From NCBI GenBank assembly GCA_019639055.1, contig JAHBSP010000013.1:1-42898 (forward strand): DNA of 42,898 nt, given 5' to 3'. This document shows, one piece after another, positions 17,111 through 25,907 of the stretch. This stretch comes from Microbacteriaceae bacterium. GTDB taxonomy: Bacteria; Actinomycetota; Actinomycetes; Actinomycetales; Microbacteriaceae. Under the pieces are notes generated by a model, which was not told the origin of the DNA, ran no database searches, and worked only from the letters and a program-made list of their open reading frames with translations. Positions within the stretch are counted from its first letter, which is position 1. Every line of letters begins with the position of its first letter. A program made the position numbers and the translations under genes.

Positions 17111-17971
17111 GTGAGTAAATTCGAAGGCCCGGCGCCGAGTGAAATAGAACTCGAGCGCCGGGTTTATCGCAAGAAGCAGGGTGTGCGTAGCACCCTGATT
17201 GCTTTGGTAAGCACCCTTCTATTTGCCATAGTGGTTGCAGTGGGACTCAGTCTCACCCCCGGAGTAGATAGAGCGGCAGAGGTATTCTTCTCGTTCGAGC
17301 ATGCAATAAACTCCTTGCCCAGAGTTTGGGACGGCTTCCTAATCAACATGCTGGTGTTAGTGGTTGCTGCTATTGCAGTGCCACTAATTGGAATAATAAT
17401 TGCCTTGCTGAGATCACTTCAGGGTCCCGCATTTTTCCCACTAAGAATCCTTGCAACTGCATATGCTGATTTCTTCCGCGGTGTCCCGCTAATCATCATG
17501 CTTTACCTGATTGGTTTTGGAATACCATCCCTGCGCATATTCTCCCCCTACGTACCTTTCTGGGTCTACGGGGCCATAGCAATCATTATTATTTACAGCG
17601 CATACGTTTCAGAGGTTTTCCGCGCCGGTATCGAGGCTGTGCATCCAAGTCAAAGGATGGCTGCTAGATCCCTAGGATTTACGCACTGGCAAACAATGCG
17701 GAAAATCATTGTGCCGCAAGCGACTCGAAAAATGATTCCTGCACTCATGAATGACTTTGTTGCCCTACAAAAAGATGTGGGCTTGATCAGTATCTTAGGT
17801 GGCGTGGACGCTATACGAGCCGCTCAAATTGCAGGTAGCGCAGACGCTAACTACACGCCATATGTTGTTGCAGGATTGCTTTTTGTGCTGCTAGCACTCC
17901 CAACAGTCCGTATTGCCGACTGGTTCTCAGCAAGACTGCGCAAGCGCGAACAGGCAGGGTCAATACTATGA
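17111..17971 (+). CDS. Amino acid ABC transporter permease
   Basis: A 286-residue permease of the HisM/GlnP family. After a basic cytoplasmic N-terminus come about five to six membrane helices. The family hallmark FRGVPLIIMLYLIGFG lies in the middle, and the ATPase-contact EAA loop reads YVSEVFRAGIEAVHPSQRMAARSLG. The start is GTG at 17111, 33 bases after the binding-protein gene. Its 3' end overlaps the ATPase gene on an ATGA junction (17968-17971), so the two are translated together. A single permease gene implies a homodimeric channel. Confidence 0.9.
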   Translation: MSKFEGPAPSEIELERRVYRKKQGVRSTLIALVSTLLFAIVVAVGLSLTPGVDRAAEVFFSFEHAINSLPRVWDGFLINMLVLVVAAIAVPLIGIIIALLRSLQGPAFFPLRILATAYADFFRGVPLIIMLYLIGFGIPSLRIFSPYVPFWVYGAIAIIIIYSAYVSEVFRAGIEAVHPSQRMAARSLGFTHWQTMRKIIVPQATRKMIPALMNDFVALQKDVGLISILGGVDAIRAAQIAGSADANYTPYVVAGLLFVLLALPTVRIADWFSARLRKREQAGSIL

Positions 17972-18717
17972 GGCCAGCCACTATGAACGAACCAGTTCTA
18001 AAACTCAGCGGAATCCAAAAATCCTTCGGAGAAACTCCGGTGCTAAGAGGGATTGATTTAGAGGTGAAAGCTGGTGAAGTTGTAGCGCTAATTGGCGCCA
18101 GCGGTTCCGGAAAATCCACACTGCTTCGCATCACCAACCTGCTGGAATCAATTGATGACGGCCAAATTTTCCTCTCCGGTGAAGACATTTCAGACCCCCG
18201 TGTCGACCAGGACAAGATTCGTGCTCGAATTGGTTTCGTCTTTCAGCAGTTCAATCTTTTCCCACACTGGAGCGTGCTCAGAAACGTTACCGATCCACTT
18301 CGACTAGTGCACGGCTTGAGTAAAGAAGAAGCCAATGCTCGGGCAGAGAAACTGCTAGATCGGATCGGACTCGGAGTGAAATCCGATGTGCACCCGGATC
18401 AGCTTTCTGGCGGACAACAACAGCGGGCAGCTATTATTCGCGCAATCGCAAGTGAACCAGAGCTGTTGCTACTTGACGAGATCACCAGCTCACTTGACCC
18501 GCAGCTGGTCGGTGAAGTTCTCGGACTGGTCAAGGAACTAAAAGCAGGTGGTGCCACAATACTTATGGCAACTCACGAAATCGGTTTCGCTAAAGAGGTT
18601 GCAGACAGAGTGGTATTTCTTGATAAGGGTGTAATACACGAAGAAGGTCCGGCAGTCGAACTACTGACCAATCCGAAACAGCCTCGAACCAGGGAATTCC
18701 TAGAGCGCTTTATCTAA
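17968..18717 (+). CDS. Amino acid ABC transporter ATP-binding protein
   Basis: A 249-residue ABC ATPase of the GlnQ/HisP type. Walker A is GASGSGKST (near residue 43), the Q loop is VFQQFNLFPHWSVLRNV, the ABC signature is LSGGQQQR and Walker B is LLLLDEITSSLD, followed by the H-loop ATHEIGFA. Start: the ATG at 17968 overlaps the permease stop; a second ATG at 17983 is possible and also has GAGG nearby. It ends one base before the convergent CNNM-like gene, so the two operons are packed tail to tail without a visible terminator. Confidence 0.92.
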   Translation: MRPATMNEPVLKLSGIQKSFGETPVLRGIDLEVKAGEVVALIGASGSGKSTLLRITNLLESIDDGQIFLSGEDISDPRVDQDKIRARIGFVFQQFNLFPHWSVLRNVTDPLRLVHGLSKEEANARAEKLLDRIGLGVKSDVHPDQLSGGQQQRAAIIRAIASEPELLLLDEITSSLDPQLVGEVLGLVKELKAGGATILMATHEIGFAKEVADRVVFLDKGVIHEEGPAVELLTNPKQPRTREFLERFI

Positions 18718-18718
18718 A

Positions 18719-19753
18719 TCAGCGCTTTGTAGCATCCTGAACTTCGCCGACCAACTCTTCGATAATGTCTTCCAGGAAGAGCACTCCTTGTGTAACACCG
18801 TTTTCGTCAAACACCTTTGCCAAGTGCGAGCCTGTTCTACGAAGGTTGGCGAGGGCATCCTCTAAATCGGTCTCAATAAACACTGATTCAAGTTTGCGAA
18901 TGTGCTTGCTTGGAATACCGTTTGCGCGGTCCTCAGCATCTGCGTCAATAACGTCTTTCAAATGCACATAACCGATTGGATCTCCAGCTTCATTTACCAC
19001 CACGAATCGTGAGTAACCGTGCTTAGCAACTTCACGTTCAATGTCTTGTGGGAATATCGGTTCGGTTAGTGTGATTATTTGATCCATTGGGATCAGGATG
19101 TCTCGCGCGATTTTTTCTGTGAATTCGAAAGTTGCGGATAAAGTCCCAGACAGGTCGCTGATTGCTCCCTCACGAGTTGAACTATTTACGATTGTGGCAA
19201 CCTGTTCCAGAGTGAATGTTGCCTGTGCTTCGCCGGTGACCTTAACCCCAAAAATGCGCAAAAACAGGTTTGAGAACTCATTCAAGAACCAAACAATTGG
19301 ACGGAAAATACGCCCAATCCAAACCAAAGGAGGAGCGAGAAGCAGCGCAGCAGTTTCGGGGCTAGAGAAAGAAAGGTTCTTTGGCACCATTTCTCCGAGC
19401 ACAACGTGTAGGTATGTCACAATCAATATCGCAATAATCAGTGAAACCACATCCACCGCCGCTGAATTCATCCCGAGTGCAAGCAGCGGCCCTTGAAGTA
19501 GGTGGTGAATTGCCGGTTCTGAAATTACCAAAATCAGCAATGAACATACGGTAATACCGAGTTGTGAAACGGCTAACATCAAGGATGTGTGCTCCATCGC
19601 CCATAGCGCAGTCTTGGCACCACGCTTCCCCTGCTGAGCTAGCGGCTCAATCTGTGATCTTTTTGCTGAGACCACAGCGAACTCAGCGCCAACAAAGAAG
19701 GCGTTTAGTATGAGCAGAACAAACAGCCAAATGATTCCACTAAGTTCAGACAC
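18719..19753 (-). CDS. CNNM/CBS-domain membrane protein (HlyC/CorC family)
   Basis: A 344-residue protein of the hemolysin/CorC group. The N-terminal DUF21 (CNNM) domain has about four hydrophobic segments (VFLLILNAFFVGAEFAVVSAKR at its start was read in two parts; the polar motif AEFAVVSAKR is diagnostic), followed by a CBS pair (about 200-335) with SRFVVVNEAGDPIGYVHLKD and GVLFLEDIIEELVG. The C-terminal CorC_HlyC transport-associated domain of its neighbour is absent. The family is linked to Mg2+/Co2+ efflux or homeostasis. Start: GTG at 19753 is preferred over the upstream in-frame TTG at 19786 because GGTGGAAA stands just before it and it leaves only an 8-base overlap with the upstream gene. 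Confidence 0.85.
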   Translation of the reverse strand: MSELSGIIWLFVLLILNAFFVGAEFAVVSAKRSQIEPLAQQGKRGAKTALWAMEHTSLMLAVSQLGITVCSLLILVISEPAIHHLLQGPLLALGMNSAAVDVVSLIIAILIVTYLHVVLGEMVPKNLSFSSPETAALLLAPPLVWIGRIFRPIVWFLNEFSNLFLRIFGVKVTGEAQATFTLEQVATIVNSSTREGAISDLSGTLSATFEFTEKIARDILIPMDQIITLTEPIFPQDIEREVAKHGYSRFVVVNEAGDPIGYVHLKDVIDADAEDRANGIPSKHIRKLESVFIETDLEDALANLRRTGSHLAKVFDENGVTQGVLFLEDIIEELVGEVQDATKR

Positions 19754-21050
19754 TTTCCACCGCCTGAATGAAACGGATGCGATCAACCCTGCGGCCGTCT
19801 AGACGCTCTACCCGGAGCATCCCGGATTCAATTGGAACCTCGTCTCCAACTTCGGCAAGTTTGCCAAGCGAGCTTAAAACGAAGCCTGCAATAGTCTCAT
19901 AATCACCCGATTCCGGCACAGCAATTCCGGCTCGTTCAAATAGTTCATCTGGGCGAAGCGTGGCAGAGAAAGTAATCTGTCCGTTTGAGTGCCGCACAAC
20001 GCCAAGGTGTGAGCGATCGTGTTCATCATCCAGATCGCCGACAACTTCTTCAACTAGATCTTCTAAGGTGACTATTCCAGAAGTGCCACCGTATTCGTCA
20101 ACAACAACAACCATCTGGTATCCGCGGCCACGCAAAATTCCGAGAAGTGAATCAAGCTTGATAGTCTCAGGAACTCGCTCAATCTCTGTCATTATGCTCG
20201 CAACCGGAACTTCTGTTCGGCGCTCTAGCGGCACAGCAACGGCCTGTTTCAGGTGCACAAGTCCGACCACGTCATCAACGTCTTCATCTGTCACTGGGAA
20301 TCGTGAATGTCCCGATTGTCCGGCAATTTCAAGCACTTCAGAAACCGAAGCACCCTTATTGATACTGACTAGGCGCATCCTCGGGGTGAGCACTTCGGCT
20401 GCAGTGAGCTCTTGGAGCCTTAGACTTCTGGTGAGCAGGTCTGCAGTATCTTTTTCTAGGGTTCCCTCTTCAGCACTGTGCCTGACAAGCGCGGTGAGTT
20501 CTTGCGCGTTACGAGCGGCAGAAAGTTGTTCCTTGGGTTCTATGCCGAAACCACGCAATATCGCGTTGGCGCTACCGTTTAGCACCAAAATCAACGGCTT
20601 AAAGAGCCAAGTGAAAGCTGACTGCAGTGGAATAACAACTTTCCCTACTTTGAGTGGTAGTTCGATAGCGAAGTTCTTTGGTGCAAGTTCGCCAATAATC
20701 ATTGAAAGTAGGGTGGCAAGAAGCATCGCGATAATAGGTGAAACAACCGCAATCACTTCTACGCTCATCCCCCAAGAAATTAGTGTTGGTCGAATCAGCG
20801 TGCCGATTGAAGGCTCAAGCAGATATCCGGCAAGCAGTGTGGTGAGCGTAATTCCTAACTGTGCACTGGAAAGGTGGGTGGATGTGTGTTCCAGCGCTCT
20901 AATTACCCCACGCAGTCCCGCTTCGCCCTTTTCTTGACGGGCAACTAGTTCATCACGGGAGAGCGAGACCATCGAGAACTCTGCCGCTACAAATATCCCG
21001 GTACCGAAACAGAGCAGAATGCCCAGTGCTAAGGCTACGTATACGTTCAT
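19746..21050 (-). CDS. CNNM/CBS/CorC membrane protein (hemolysin family)
   Basis: A 434-residue protein of the CNNM/CorC family. A DUF21 membrane domain (about 1-195, starting VALALGILLCFGTG) is followed by a CBS pair (about 210-335; SRFPVTDEDVDDVVGLVHLK and VVVVDEYGGTSGIVTLEDL) and the C-terminal CorC_HlyC domain (about 350-430; TLRPDELFERAGI, YETIAGFVLSSLG). Such proteins are associated with magnesium or cobalt export; direct transport is not certain. The ATG at 21050 is chosen; a GTG at 21062 is also in frame. It overlaps the downstream paralogue by 8 bases: a tandem pair, one with and one without the CorC_HlyC domain. Confidence 0.88.
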   Translation of the reverse strand: MNVYVALALGILLCFGTGIFVAAEFSMVSLSRDELVARQEKGEAGLRGVIRALEHTSTHLSSAQLGITLTTLLAGYLLEPSIGTLIRPTLISWGMSVEVIAVVSPIIAMLLATLLSMIIGELAPKNFAIELPLKVGKVVIPLQSAFTWLFKPLILVLNGSANAILRGFGIEPKEQLSAARNAQELTALVRHSAEEGTLEKDTADLLTRSLRLQELTAAEVLTPRMRLVSINKGASVSEVLEIAGQSGHSRFPVTDEDVDDVVGLVHLKQAVAVPLERRTEVPVASIMTEIERVPETIKLDSLLGILRGRGYQMVVVVDEYGGTSGIVTLEDLVEEVVGDLDDEHDRSHLGVVRHSNGQITFSATLRPDELFERAGIAVPESGDYETIAGFVLSSLGKLAEVGDEVPIESGMLRVERLDGRRVDRIRFIQAVESV

Positions 21051-21211
21051 GCCGACCACCACTCGCTAACTACAGCTGCAGCGATGATCGGCCAGGTACT
21101 ATGATGCGGAGAATCGTCCATAATTTGTGAATTTATTCTAACAGGATGCTTGTAGCCGTAGTTTACTGACAATTTCCTTGCTATTGGCCACTGTAATTCC
21201 GTTTATGGGTA

Positions 21212-21227
21212 TAAGTCTTTAGACTTA
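21212..21227. promoter_or_regulatory. Perfect palindrome upstream of kgd, possible operator
   Basis: TAAGTCT and AGACTTA are separated by TT, forming a perfect 7-2-7 palindrome 67 bases before the kgd start and in the 243-base gap shared with the divergent CNNM gene. A second dyad, AATGCC (21237-21242) and GGCATT (21258-21263), lies closer to kgd and would fold as a hairpin in its mRNA leader. The rest of the gap 21051-21293 shows no gene. Confidence 0.45.
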
Positions 21228-21293
21228 GATAGTGAAAATGCCGACAGTTTTCATGCTGGCATTAACCTTGCGAATTTTAGGAAGTAATTACCA

Positions 21294-24200
21294 GTGACAA
21301 CTCAGCAACCGGGACCGGAAGAATCTAGTTTTGGCGCAAACGAATGGTTGGTTGAGGAACTATACGAACAGTTCCAAAAAGACCCTAACTCAGTAGATAA
21401 GACCTGGTGGCCTGTACTACAAAACTACACACCTCCCGTCAAAGATGACGGGACAAGCGTAGCGAACACAGCCACACCAAGTGCAGAACCTGCCGCTCCG
21501 GCAGAGGCGGCAGCTCCCACCGCTTCAAACACGCCTTTAAGTAGTGTTCCGCCGACAGCACCTGTAACTGCGACTATTCCGGTGATAGACCCGCTTACCG
21601 AGTCTCGTACCACCACAATGCCTCCGCGTCCACAGCCGGTGCCTGCTGAAGCTCCAATAACTGAGCCTGTAAAAACCGCTGATCTTGAAGAAGATAAAGA
21701 CGAGCCTAAAGTCACGCTACTAAAGGGACTACCAAAAACCCTAGCCGCGAACATGGATTCGTCTATCACTATGCCTACTGCAACCACTGTGCGTGCGATT
21801 CCGGCAAAGCTACTCATCGATAACCGTATTGTGATCAACAACCACATGAAGCGTGCTCGTGGTGGGAAGATTTCCTTCACTCACATCATTGGTTGGGCAA
21901 TTATTCAGGCGCTTAAGGAATTTCCTTCACTCAATGTCTACTATGCAGAGCCAGACGGAAAACCTGCTGCGGTAACTCCCCCACACTTAAACTTCGGCAT
22001 CGCGATCGACCTTCCTAAACCGGATGGCACTAGGGCGCTGGTTGTGCCAAGCATCAAGCACACCGAGAAATTAAACTTTGCTGAATACGTGGCTGCCTAC
22101 GAGGATCTAATTTCTCGCGCTCGTGCCGGAAAACTTGGCGCGGATGATTATGCTGGCACCACTTTCTCACTCACCAACCCTGGTGGTATTGGCACAGTGC
22201 ATTCAGTACCAAGACTGATGAAGGGTCAAAGTTTCATCATTGGCGCTGGCGCACTTGAATATCCGGCAGAGTTCCAAGGAATGAGCACCCATTCGCTTAG
22301 TGAACTCGGTATCGGAAAAATCATTACTCTCACCAACACCTATGACCACAGAGTTATTCAGGGTGCTGCAAGTGGTGACTTCCTGCGAGTAATTCACGAG
22401 TTGCTAATTGGCAAACACGGTTTCTACGAAGATATTTTTGCCGCCCTGCGCATTCCTTACCAGCCAATTCAATGGTTGGAAGACATCAAGGTCATGCACG
22501 AAGACGATGTCAGTAAAGAGGCAAGTGTTCAAGAGTTAATCAACGCCTACCGTGTTCGCGGTCACCTGATGGCAGATATTGACCCGCTCGAATACGTACA
22601 ACGCACTCATCCTGACCTTGAAATATCTTCTTACGGATTGACTTTCTGGGACCTCGATCGCGAGTTCGTGGTCGGAGGATTTGCTGGTAAGCGTGTTGCT
22701 CAACTCCGCGAAGTGCTAGGTGTTTTGCGCGATTCCTACTGCCGCACTATCGGTATCGAATACATGCATATTCAAGATCCGGAACAACGACTATGGTTCC
22801 GTGGCAAACTTGAACGCCCATACCAAAAGCCAAGCAAGGAAGAACAGTTACGCATCCTTTCTAAACTGAATGAAGCTGAAGCGTTCGAGACTTTCCTCCA
22901 GACCAAATATGTCGGTCAGAAACGTTTCAGTCTTGAAGGTGGCGAGTCTGTCATCCCTATGCTTGATGAGATTCTGCAAGGGGCAGCTAATGCTCAACTT
23001 GACGGCGCCGCAATCGGCATGGCTCACCGCGGTCGCCTAAACGTGCTCACCAACATCGCCGGAAAAACTTATGGTCAAGTTTTCAGTGAATTTGAGGGTG
23101 CCGGAAGTTCCGCCGGTACCGGTGACGTGAAATATCACCTCGGTACTGAAGGCACTTTCACTGCTTTGGATGGTTCACAGGTTGGGGTCTACTTGGCTGC
23201 TAACCCGTCACACCTCGAAACGGTGAACGGTGTGCTTGAAGGTTATGTCCGAGCTAAGCAGGATCTTCGCCCAATCGCGACCTTCACTACCCTGCCTATC
23301 TTGATCCACGGTGATGCCGCAATGGCCGGTCAGGGTGTCGTGGCAGAGACACTGCAAATGTCACAGCTTCGAGCAACCCGCACCGGTGGCACTATCCATA
23401 TAGTTATTAACAACCAGGTAGGGTTCACCACACTGCCGAAGGATTCGCGCAGTTCTGTTTACTCCACCGATGTCGCAAAGACTATCCAGGCGCCAATTTT
23501 CCACGTGAATGGCGATGACCCAGAAGCTGTTGTGCGAGTTGCTGAAATCGCTTTCGAATACCGCCAGAAATTCCATCAGGATGTCGTAATCGACCTAGTC
23601 TGCTACCGCCGCCGCGGACACAACGAGGGCGATGATCCTTCTATGACCCAACCGCTCATGTACAACCTGATTGAGGCCAAGCGTTCGGTTCGTAAGCTCT
23701 ATGCAGAGGCACTAATCGGTCGTGGTGACATTACCGAGGAAGAATTCGACAAGTCACAGGCGGAATTCCAAGCGCAGCTTGAAAAAGCATTCGCGGACAC
23801 TCACGCTGCCCAAACCATGCCAATCCCGCTTCAAAATGTTGAAGAAACCACCGAGGCGCCGCTCACGCATCCAACCGCTATTGATAAGTCAATAATTGAA
23901 TTGGTTGGGGATGCACACACCCGCGCACCGGCTGGCTTCACCGTGCATCCGAAAATTCAGCAACTCATGAACAAGCGTTTTGAGATGAGCCGCGAGGGTC
24001 AAATTGACTGGGCATTCGCTGAACTTATTGCTTTCGGTTCCCTTGTTGTTGAAGGTAAGCCGGTTCGCCTTGTTGGACAGGACTCTAGGCGCGGAACCTT
24101 TGTGCAACGTCACGCAATTTTGCACGATCGTGAAAACGGTCAAGAGTGGCTACCGCTTCTGAACCTAACTGAAAACCAGGCACGCTTCTACAACTATGAT

Positions 24201-25025
24201 TCACTGCTTAGTGAATACGCGGCCCTAGCTTTCGAATACGGCTACTCGCTCGGACGCCCCGAAGCACTCGTGCTTTGGGAAGCCCAGTTTGGCGACTTCG
24301 TAAACGGGGCACAGACAGTAGTCGATGAATACATTTCCTCATCTGAGCAAAAGTGGGGACAGCGCTCAGGCGTGGTTCTACTCCTCCCTCACGGATACGA
24401 GGGCCAAGGTCCAGACCACTCTTCTGCTCGAATCGAACGCTTCCTGCAATTGGCCGCAGCCGACAATATGACGATTGCGCAGCCATCCACACCAGCGAGT
24501 TATTTCCACCTGCTAAGGAATCACGCATACGCGCCGATAACCCGCCCAATGATTGTGTTCACTCCTAAGTCAATGCTTCGTCTGCGTCAAGCAGTAAGTG
24601 ACATCAGTGACTTCACCAGTGGTTCATTCCAGCCTGTGTTTGATGATGCGAGGATCACCGACCCAAGCAAGGTAAACAAGGTAGTTCTCGTGAGTGGAAA
24701 ACTCTACTACGACCTACTTACCGAAGCTAATAAGCGCGAGGATACTACTACCGCGCTGGTAAGACTAGAGCAGTACTACCCAGCACCGATTGAAGAATTG
24801 CAGGCCGTGCTTAACCGGTATCCGAACGCAAAACTGGTATGGGCTCAGGATGAACCAGAAAACCAGGGCGCTTGGACATTTATGAAGCTCGAGGTTGAGG
24901 ATCAACTGGGTGGAAGAACCTTTGAGGTTGCTTCCCGTCCAGCCGCGGCCGCTCCTGCGGTTGGAAGCGCGAAGCGTCACCAAGTCGAGCAGGCTGCCCT
25001 AATTGAGAAGGTATTTAGTCTGTAA
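21294..25025 (+). CDS. kgd: Multifunctional 2-oxoglutarate dehydrogenase E1/E2 (Kgd/OdhA)
   Basis: A 1243-residue actinobacterial fusion that carries the E1 decarboxylase and an E2-type acyltransferase domain of the 2-oxoglutarate dehydrogenase complex (TCA cycle). Residues 1-45 are the conserved N-terminal segment (SSFGANEWLVEELYEQF), 46-135 a Pro/Ala/Thr linker, and about 145-370 the E2 catalytic domain with the active-site stretch YDHRVIQG (H352). The E1 part begins near 400, with the thiamin diphosphate motif MAHRGRLNVL (H578) and GDAAMAGQG. No lipoyl domain is present, as usual for this fusion; lipoyl groups come from the pyruvate dehydrogenase E2. GTG start with AGGAAG upstream. The 3' end overlaps the convergent anti-sigma gene by 11 bases. 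GarA/OdhI-type inhibition is known for homologues but no such gene is here. Confidence 0.96.
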   Translation: MTTQQPGPEESSFGANEWLVEELYEQFQKDPNSVDKTWWPVLQNYTPPVKDDGTSVANTATPSAEPAAPAEAAAPTASNTPLSSVPPTAPVTATIPVIDPLTESRTTTMPPRPQPVPAEAPITEPVKTADLEEDKDEPKVTLLKGLPKTLAANMDSSITMPTATTVRAIPAKLLIDNRIVINNHMKRARGGKISFTHIIGWAIIQALKEFPSLNVYYAEPDGKPAAVTPPHLNFGIAIDLPKPDGTRALVVPSIKHTEKLNFAEYVAAYEDLISRARAGKLGADDYAGTTFSLTNPGGIGTVHSVPRLMKGQSFIIGAGALEYPAEFQGMSTHSLSELGIGKIITLTNTYDHRVIQGAASGDFLRVIHELLIGKHGFYEDIFAALRIPYQPIQWLEDIKVMHEDDVSKEASVQELINAYRVRGHLMADIDPLEYVQRTHPDLEISSYGLTFWDLDREFVVGGFAGKRVAQLREVLGVLRDSYCRTIGIEYMHIQDPEQRLWFRGKLERPYQKPSKEEQLRILSKLNEAEAFETFLQTKYVGQKRFSLEGGESVIPMLDEILQGAANAQLDGAAIGMAHRGRLNVLTNIAGKTYGQVFSEFEGAGSSAGTGDVKYHLGTEGTFTALDGSQVGVYLAANPSHLETVNGVLEGYVRAKQDLRPIATFTTLPILIHGDAAMAGQGVVAETLQMSQLRATRTGGTIHIVINNQVGFTTLPKDSRSSVYSTDVAKTIQAPIFHVNGDDPEAVVRVAEIAFEYRQKFHQDVVIDLVCYRRRGHNEGDDPSMTQPLMYNLIEAKRSVRKLYAEALIGRGDITEEEFDKSQAEFQAQLEKAFADTHAAQTMPIPLQNVEETTEAPLTHPTAIDKSIIELVGDAHTRAPAGFTVHPKIQQLMNKRFEMSREGQIDWAFAELIAFGSLVVEGKPVRLVGQDSRRGTFVQRHAILHDRENGQEWLPLLNLTENQARFYNYDSLLSEYAALAFEYGYSLGRPEALVLWEAQFGDFVNGAQTVVDEYISSSEQKWGQRSGVVLLLPHGYEGQGPDHSSARIERFLQLAAADNMTIAQPSTPASYFHLLRNHAYAPITRPMIVFTPKSMLRLRQAVSDISDFTSGSFQPVFDDARITDPSKVNKVVLVSGKLYYDLLTEANKREDTTTALVRLEQYYPAPIEELQAVLNRYPNAKLVWAQDEPENQGAWTFMKLEVEDQLGGRTFEVASRPAAAAPAVGSAKRHQVEQAALIEKVFSL

Positions 25026-25251
25026 GAGTAGCCAGAGACTGTAAAACTCTGTCTTTAAGCTCCTGGGAGGCTTTTTCTTTGCAAGCCTTCTGAAGTTTTT
25101 CGGTGAGCATATGCCCGATGTGCACCTCTTCTTCACAGCCTTCGCAGTTGAGCAAGTGAGTCTTAATTACTTCAGCTTCTGCTGCGTCCAGTTCGTTGTG
25201 AATAAATTCTTCTAAGTCTTTACGTGCTTTTTCGCATCCACAGTCATTCAT
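25015..25251 (-). CDS. rsrA: Zinc-binding anti-sigma factor, RsrA-like
   Basis: A 78-residue anti-sigma factor of the ZAS family, matching RsrA/RshA (mycothiol-system anti-sigma factor). The zinc/redox motif is H32-x3-C36-x2-C39, and C6 stands at the distance expected for the fourth ligand; C4 is an additional cysteine. On disulfide stress such proteins lose zinc and release their sigma factor. The ATG lies on the stop codon of the sigma gene upstream (shared base at 25251), the usual coupled arrangement that balances the pair. Its last codons overlap the kgd 3' end on the other strand. Confidence 0.92.
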   Translation of the reverse strand: MNDCGCEKARKDLEEFIHNELDAAEAEVIKTHLLNCEGCEEEVHIGHMLTEKLQKACKEKASQELKDRVLQSLATLTD

Positions 25252-25859
25252 TACTTTTCCTTCCTGCCTGTAGTTTCTGAAGTCTTATATCCTTGCTCTC
25301 CGGCGTATTCGGCGAGCATTTCGCGAAGCAGTTTTCTGCCTCGGTGAAGCCGGCTCATCACAGTCCCTGTGGGGATGTCTAATGTTTCGGCAAGTTCTTT
25401 ATAGCTGAAGCCCTCAACGTCTACCAGGTAGACAGCAAGTCGAAACTCTTCAGGGAGGCTCTGGAGCGCATCCTTGACAGTTGAGTCAGGCATGCGATCT
25501 ATTGCCTCAGCTTCAGCGGATCGAGGAGCGGGTGCTGTGCGCGACTCGGCGCTACTAAGCTGCCACTCCTCCATGTTCTCTATTGAATTTTGAAAAGGTT
25601 CTTTGACGGCCTTGCGGTAGTGGTTAATAAATGCGTTTTCAAGAATCTTGAACAACCAGGATTTAATATTTGTGCCCTGCTCGAAACGGTCAAAGGCACC
25701 CCAAGCTCTTTGAAAGGTTTCTTGAACTAAATCTTCTGCCGATGCCCTGTTATTAGTTTTCTTCAGTGCTGCACCGTAGAGACCATCAAGGTATGGCATC
25801 GCCTGCTCAGTGAATAAATCTTGCTTGCTTTTTGTTGGTGACTCAGTCATTAACAGCAA
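25251..25859 (-). CDS. sigH: ECF RNA polymerase sigma factor, SigH/SigR family
   Basis: A 202-residue group 4 (ECF) sigma factor of the oxidative-stress SigR/SigH type. Region 2 reads AEDLVQETFQRAWGAF...KSWLFKILENAFINHYRK (residues about 42-85), and region 4 carries the helix-turn-helix FSYKELAETLDIPTGTVMSR followed by LHRGRKLLRE. A charged linker lies between. Start: TTG at 25859 is preferred because AGGAG stands seven bases upstream; the ATG three codons later (25850) would be too far from it. It is paired with the RsrA-like gene downstream and divergent from aroA, a neighbourhood well conserved in actinobacteria. Confidence 0.93.
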   Translation of the reverse strand: MLLMTESPTKSKQDLFTEQAMPYLDGLYGAALKKTNNRASAEDLVQETFQRAWGAFDRFEQGTNIKSWLFKILENAFINHYRKAVKEPFQNSIENMEEWQLSSAESRTAPAPRSAEAEAIDRMPDSTVKDALQSLPEEFRLAVYLVDVEGFSYKELAETLDIPTGTVMSRLHRGRKLLREMLAEYAGEQGYKTSETTGRKEK

Positions 25860-25893
25860 GTGTAGTCTCCTAACGTCATTTATTTTTTCCCGC

Positions 25894-25899
25894 TACTCT
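25894..25899 (+). promoter_or_regulatory. Putative -10 box of aroA
   Basis: TACTCT lies eight bases before the aroA ATG in the 48-base divergent gap with the sigma gene. No ribosome binding site is seen between them, so a leaderless aroA mRNA is likely. Confidence 0.35.
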
Positions 25900-25907
25900 T
25901 AGAACTA

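Noticed and set aside
19960..20937. Long plus-strand reading frame (325 codons, very Ser/Thr-rich) opposite the larger CNNM/CorC gene
   Set aside because: It is fully antisense to a gene with clear domains, its composition is the reflection of that gene's codons, and no family or ribosome binding site is recognisable.
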